From Hofstenia miamia (taxonomy: Eukaryota > Xenacoelomorpha > Acoela), in NCBI GenBank assembly GCA_004352715.1, contig SCFE01000085.1, forward strand, positions 1,747,631 to 1,811,630: a stretch of DNA of 64,000 nucleotides, in the 5' to 3' direction. The notes beneath the pieces were generated by a model, which worked only from the letters and a program-made list of their open reading frames with translations, ran no database searches and was not told where the DNA came from. Position numbers and translations under genes: made by a program. Position 1 is the stretch's first letter. Each line of letters starts with the position of its first letter. Below are positions 61,016-64,000 of this stretch, in pieces.

Positions 61016-61528
61016 CAGAACAAATTTGGAAGGAAAATTTATTACAAATAACTACACTTAAAATTAATTAAAATTGCATGCATTAGAAAATGTTCATGTT
61101 AAAACAACTTTTCTGTTTATTCACCAATCTTGATCTTATTTCACTCTTTATGCATGCATATAGTGATTTTGAAATTCTTTTTTAATTGGATGTTGATGTT
61201 AGGTGACCTGAAAAATGTTCATGGGTGCTTGTAGTAAGGTGTCCTTGTGTTTCTTCGATGTAAGATTTTTGAAAATCTTTACGTGTATATTCATAAATTA
61301 ATGCAGAAGAACACAGTAACTTTGCTACATGATCGTTGTTTTGCATTTCTTCAAGGCCCAATTCGTTTTTCCCAGACTGTCTAAATGTATCTTTTAATAT
61401 AGATTTTAAGGATTTCTATTGACTTTTTTTGAAATGTTCACTATATGGTTTTAAATGTNATATATATGAAAGTATTAGATTACTGAGCTTCATAGATGCG
61501 ACCGGTTTCGATTCAAAATCTTTTTCAG
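61016..61528 (-). mobile_element. Penelope-like element fragments, copy 2 (inverted)
   Basis: 61016-61386 is the reverse complement of 60567-60950 with substitutions. N joins at 61015 and 61459 bracket it. 61016-61111 equals 61526-61621 and 61387-61458 equals 61623-61694, so contig ends overlap without being merged. The motif GCGACCGGTTTCG at 61498 marks the 3' end of the element. Confidence 0.65.
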
Positions 61529-61622
61529 AACAAATTTGGAAGGAAAATTTATTACAAATAACTACACTTAAAATTAATTAAAATTGCATGCATTAGAAAA
61601 TGTTCATGTTAAAACAACTTTA

Positions 61623-61965
61623 GTATCTTTTAATATAGATTTTAAGGATTTCTATTGACTTTTTTTGAAATGTTCACTATATGGTTTTAAATGTTGCGGT
61701 ATTGATATTGCTTTAATGAACTTTATGAGTAATTGGAATTTTTGTATTTTTAATATTCATGTTAGGTGACCTTACTACAAAAATCCATAAACATTTTTCA
61801 GGTATAAAGAATGAAATAAGATCAAGATTGGTGAATAAAACATAAAAGTTGTTTTAACATGAACATTTTCTAATACATTCAATTTTAATGAATTTTAAGT
61901 GTAGTTAATTGTAATTAATTTTCCTTTCAAATTTGTCCTGAAAAAGATTTTGAATCGAAACCGGT

Positions 61966-61970
<5 letters not shown>
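61623..61970 (+). mobile_element. Penelope-like element fragment, copy 3
   Basis: About 61765-61968 repeats copy 1 with an internal deletion: GGTGACCTTACTACAAAAAT, TAAAGAATGAAATAAGATCA, then the 3' UTR and CGAAACCGGTCGCA just before (TA)n. No intact coding frame. Confidence 0.55.

Positions 61971-62039
<69 letters not shown>
61969..62039. repeat. (TA)n microsatellite
   Basis: Pure TA repeat starting exactly at the Penelope-like 3' terminus, as also after copy 1 (60957-60988). Confidence 0.9.
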
Positions 62040-62040
<1 letters not shown>

Positions 62041-62672
62041 CATTTTAACCTAACGAACAGAACAAATTAATATATTTTTTTAAATTTGAATATGAATATA
62101 GATGCATAGATGTATGTAAGCAAGCGCAAATTTTCAAGGATCCCATTAAAGCCGGTTAAAATATATTGGGAGGCCCAGCACTAGTATAAATCCAAATTTT
62201 TAAAAAATAGAAAATTATATTTTTTGGATCTTGTTCAATTCTAGTAGGAATTTCACATGGTTGATTTGCATACGATTCTACGTAGGTTCTAAAATATTGT
62301 ACATATTCTGCAATAACACGTACAGCTTAATACCAGCGCAGTCTTTGACCATCCATATATTCACAAGACCTACTCTGTTGTCTTAGTTTTAAACACCCAC
62401 GGAAAGATTGAAAATTTTCCTACGCTTATAGCCCAATACACGAACCAGCTCTGTCCCCCAACCTCGAAAGCATGCCTCATTATGCTTAGAATATCTTTGC
62501 ACACATAAAGAAACAGTAAAATTATTTTTGCTTCCATTGAAGGAAACCTTATAAATACATCAACGTTGGGTATGGAGACAATTTCACTATTTTTTACAAA
62601 TTCAAATGTTCACAGCAAAATTGTTAATCTTTTAAACAACATCAGCCCCATCAATACAAAAAGCTCTGACAG
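62040..62672. other. Gene-free stretch
   Basis: Apart from the CCGGTTAAAATAT tract near 62150, nothing recognisable. Confidence 0.4.
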
Positions 62673-62903
62673 ATGGATGTCCAAGAAATGTATCTCGATG
62701 CAATACTAAAAATGATATCGGTAAATATTCTCAAGAATTTTGCAATTTACACTACTTTTACTGAATGTGGCTTATTGTGCACCAATAAGGCCAGTGTAAC
62801 CTGGGTGTTTGCAAGAGTCGAAAATTTGGAAACTGGAATTTTCGTGAGTGAAAAATGTGCAATTGCAATGACTGCATGCATTTGGAACTTAATCAGAAAA
62901 TAA
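62673..62903 (+). CDS. Hypothetical 76-residue ORF
   Basis: The frame has five cysteines with spacing ECGLLCTNK then SEKCAIAMTAC. The pattern faintly recalls a PAN/apple-type or small secreted domain exon, but no signal peptide is visible and the frame could be chance. I do not recognise it. Confidence 0.2.
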   Translation: MDVQEMYLDAILKMISVNILKNFAIYTTFTECGLLCTNKASVTWVFARVENLETGIFVSEKCAIAMTACIWNLIRK

Positions 62904-64000
62904 GCTTATCTTGTTTTCTGATAATTGTATTTCAATTTGCACAGTGTTTTTAAAGTGGGTCGATTCTGACCAATTCAGACATTTAGGGGTTTATTGAATT
63001 TTCAGACTTACTAATAATAATAAGACGATGCACTAAACTAGTATAATCAGCTTTATTTTAGATCCAAATTATTAGGTGATTATTTCCATGTGCTGTATGT
63101 GATATATAATAAATGAATATTTTTGTGATCTGTGTAAAAAATATTGGTTATTCCATATGAAATTTCTATAGTTAATATTTATCTAACAATGAATGGAAGT
63201 ACATGTTTGGAGTACATTAATATTCACTGCCAAATACGATTTTTTCTAAAATTCTTGGCTGCAGCAACCAGCTCCAACTTTTTTGTTTTTTGTAATTAAG
63301 GATGAAAATGAACGACGCGATTCCTTATCCAGTGGTTTTTTCACATTTTGATATCCTTGTTATTTAGTAAGTTTTGAGCGAATAAAATATTTTTATGGAA
63401 TTGCTTGAGTTGCTTAGAGTTAATATATATATTATGTGGAATGATTACTAATTAAGCGCACCCACAGGTATGGTAATACCCGTACTCGCACATCATTAAT
63501 AAAATCACACAATTTTTTTTCCAATTTCCAAAAAAATTTATTAAAACTAATGATTACTATAACTTTTAAGTTGATAATTTATAGGAGTTATTTGGGAAAG
63601 CTGCATCTGAGAATAATTGATATAGTTGAATTGAATATTGTACATAATGAAATGCTAGCTGTTATTAGAAATTAAATTTTCAATTTTTTTTATGGGAATT
63701 TTATATTTTGCATTGTGAAATTATAATTGAATGCATACATTTGATCTAATACGCTTTTCTTGTACAGAATGATACTAATAGGGAGTCTGTTATTATAAAT
63801 ACCCAGTCAAAAATCAAATGTAGCAAATGTATCCTAATTCATCCTATTGATGTCGCAGGTGTCTCATATTCTAGTGAGATGCTTTTAGGATGCTGATGTT
63901 CTGCAGATGTCTCATTAGGTTATCGCTGATACATCTCATAAGATCACATTGAGACGCCATTTCAGAATTATTGTATAATTCAAGATATATAAGAATAATT
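62904..64000. other. Gene-free right edge
   Basis: A+T-rich. At 63855-63955 repeated TGTCTCAT and GAGATG or CATCTCAT words form short inverted pairs. No gene supported. Confidence 0.4.

Overview
The window is A+T-rich animal (metazoan, most likely invertebrate) nuclear DNA in a draft-quality assembly. Evidence for this is a multi-exon cathepsin F-type protease with GT/AG introns, an intronless TRIM-type RING/B-box gene, a C-type-lectin-like fragment, and a mixed load of Gypsy-type LTR elements, a LINE, Penelope-like fragments and a MITE. Nothing in the sequence lets me name the species. There are no rRNA or tRNA genes, operons or CRISPR arrays that I can support. Five N runs and eight single-N joins mark contig boundaries, and several joins carry unmerged duplicate contig ends.

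Layout. 1-645: one copy of a dispersed repeat whose inverted partner is at about 34364-35010. 3049-3713: an orphan exon of the cathepsin gene, flanked by (TA)n tracts. 4356-6293: the intact TRIM-like gene. 7297-7690 and 10790-11370: degenerate tandem repeats. 11580-31934: a nest of Gypsy-type elements, nearly all coding on the minus strand (copies A, B and C), with at least six LTR copies, one unrecognised ORF family (16371-17483, relative at 32053-32533) and a LINE 3' end with a trinucleotide tail. 32.5-39.8 kb: decayed repeats and gene-free sequence. 39780-40250: lectin-like ORF with a membrane anchor.

41427-57116, minus strand: a cathepsin F-type cysteine protease gene. Five exons are in place. 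The pro-domain exon is cut by an N at 49302, but its full-length copy lies at 3376-3713. Splice phases agree at all five junctions (1, 1, 0, 0, 1), and the six exons give a 468-residue precursor, close to the usual length for this family. The most important annotation result is that the scaffold has separated one exon of this gene by about 45 kb.

57.7-64 kb: a palindromic MITE whose right flank is a fold-back artefact, a short LTR-like unit, and Penelope-like element 3' fragments in both orientations that end in a hammerhead-ribozyme-like motif next to (TA)n tracts. I see no functional cooperation among the host genes. The TRIM, lectin-like and cathepsin genes are simply neighbours, and even their adjacency is doubtful because of the misjoins.
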